From Deltaproteobacteria bacterium (GTDB lineage: Bacteria; JAUYMQ01): a stretch of 15,014 nucleotides of DNA. A program made the position numbers and the translations under genes. Positions 14,755 through 15,014 of the stretch are shown here, piece after piece (the stretch's first letter is position 1; each line of letters starts with the position of its first letter). The stretch covers positions 1 to 15,014 of the forward strand of contig JAUYMQ010000209.1 of assembly GCA_030698575.1 (NCBI GenBank), given 5' to 3'. Under the pieces are notes generated by a model. It had not been told where the DNA came from, searched no databases, and was given only the letters and a program-made list of their open reading frames with translations.

Positions 14755-15014
14755 AACGGGGGAGCCGACGCCAGCGTCGAGAGATGACCGGGGGAGATCT
14801 CGCGCACTCGCTGGATGATGACAAATTTCTCGCCTTCCGGGTGGGCGACAAGCGTTACCTCCTCGAGATTCTCCGGGTCAAGGAAGTCGTTCGAATGCAG
14901 AAGATGACGGCCATGCCCAACTCGCCACCCGCCATTGCGGGCGTAGTCGATCTGCGAGGAGGTTTTATTCCGATTCTTGACATGCGCTGGCACACCGGGA
15001 TCGCGCCGGACCAT
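14751..15014 (+). CDS. Second CheW-domain protein, cut by window end
   Basis: The first 88 residues of a CheW protein, running open to the window edge. After a short basic start comes the CheW fold: KFLAFRVGDKRYLLEILRVKEVV, then NSPPAIAGVVDLRGGFIPILDMR, the conserved hydrophobic-core and Leu-Arg-Gly motif. Unlike the preceding CheW it has only about 20 residues before the domain, so it looks like a conventional adaptor, although the missing C-terminus could add other domains. The ATG overlaps the stop of the upstream gene (ATGA) and has GGGAGAGG at 14739-14746. Two adjacent CheW genes suggest different receptor partners or different linker roles in one array. Confidence 0.9.
   Translation, partial: MKRGSRRQRREMTGGDLAHSLDDDKFLAFRVGDKRYLLEILRVKEVVRMQKMTAMPNSPPAIAGVVDLRGGFIPILDMRWHTGIAPDH

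Noticed and set aside
1-15014. tRNA or rRNA genes, CRISPR arrays, insertion sequences
   Set aside because: No cloverleaf, spaced long repeats, transposase or terminal inverted repeats were recognized; the only tandem array is the 10-bp one, with no spacers.

Overview
The window is GC-rich and almost fully coding, and every convincing gene lies on the + strand. The gene order yceD(DUF177)-rpmF-fabD-fabG-acpP-fabF-rpiB-glyA-nrdR-ribD-ribE-ribH-nusB is, from general knowledge, the order found in Geobacter-like Deltaproteobacteria/Desulfobacterota. Together with the DUF4388/receiver protein and a chemosensory cluster, this suggests a deltaproteobacterium-like organism, probably an environmental lineage. 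The species cannot be named from this sequence.

Region 1 (1-3785) holds the end of a DUF177 protein, ribosomal protein L32 and type II fatty-acid synthesis: FabD loads malonyl onto ACP, FabF condenses, FabG reduces, and AcpP carries the chain. plsX and fabH, which normally sit between rpmF and fabD, are absent. A tandem array of a 10-bp unit lies between fabG and acpP.

Region 2 (3782-9365) is a tightly packed housekeeping run: ribose-5-phosphate isomerase B, serine hydroxymethyltransferase, the NrdR repressor, three riboflavin enzymes (RibD, RibE, RibH; ribBA is missing from its usual place), NusB, and a small protein that looks like a stand-alone M17 leucyl-aminopeptidase N-terminal domain. 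Most neighbours overlap or abut, so translational coupling is likely.

Region 3 (9366-9549) is the largest non-coding gap, 184 bp, and contains a perfect 16-bp and a perfect 12-bp palindrome. It separates the housekeeping run from region 4.

Region 4 (9550-15014) is a chemosensory operon: a DUF4388-receiver-GAF-like protein, a stand-alone CheY, a CheA kinase, a CheW with a 120-residue N-terminal extension, and a second CheW cut by the window end. No receptor, CheR or CheB is visible here. The likely scheme is that CheA, held by the two CheW couplers, phosphorylates CheY and the DUF4388-receiver protein. This resembles the PatA/PixG-type arrangement of cyanobacteria, but that is an inference. 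This cluster is the best candidate for an incompletely described system in the window.
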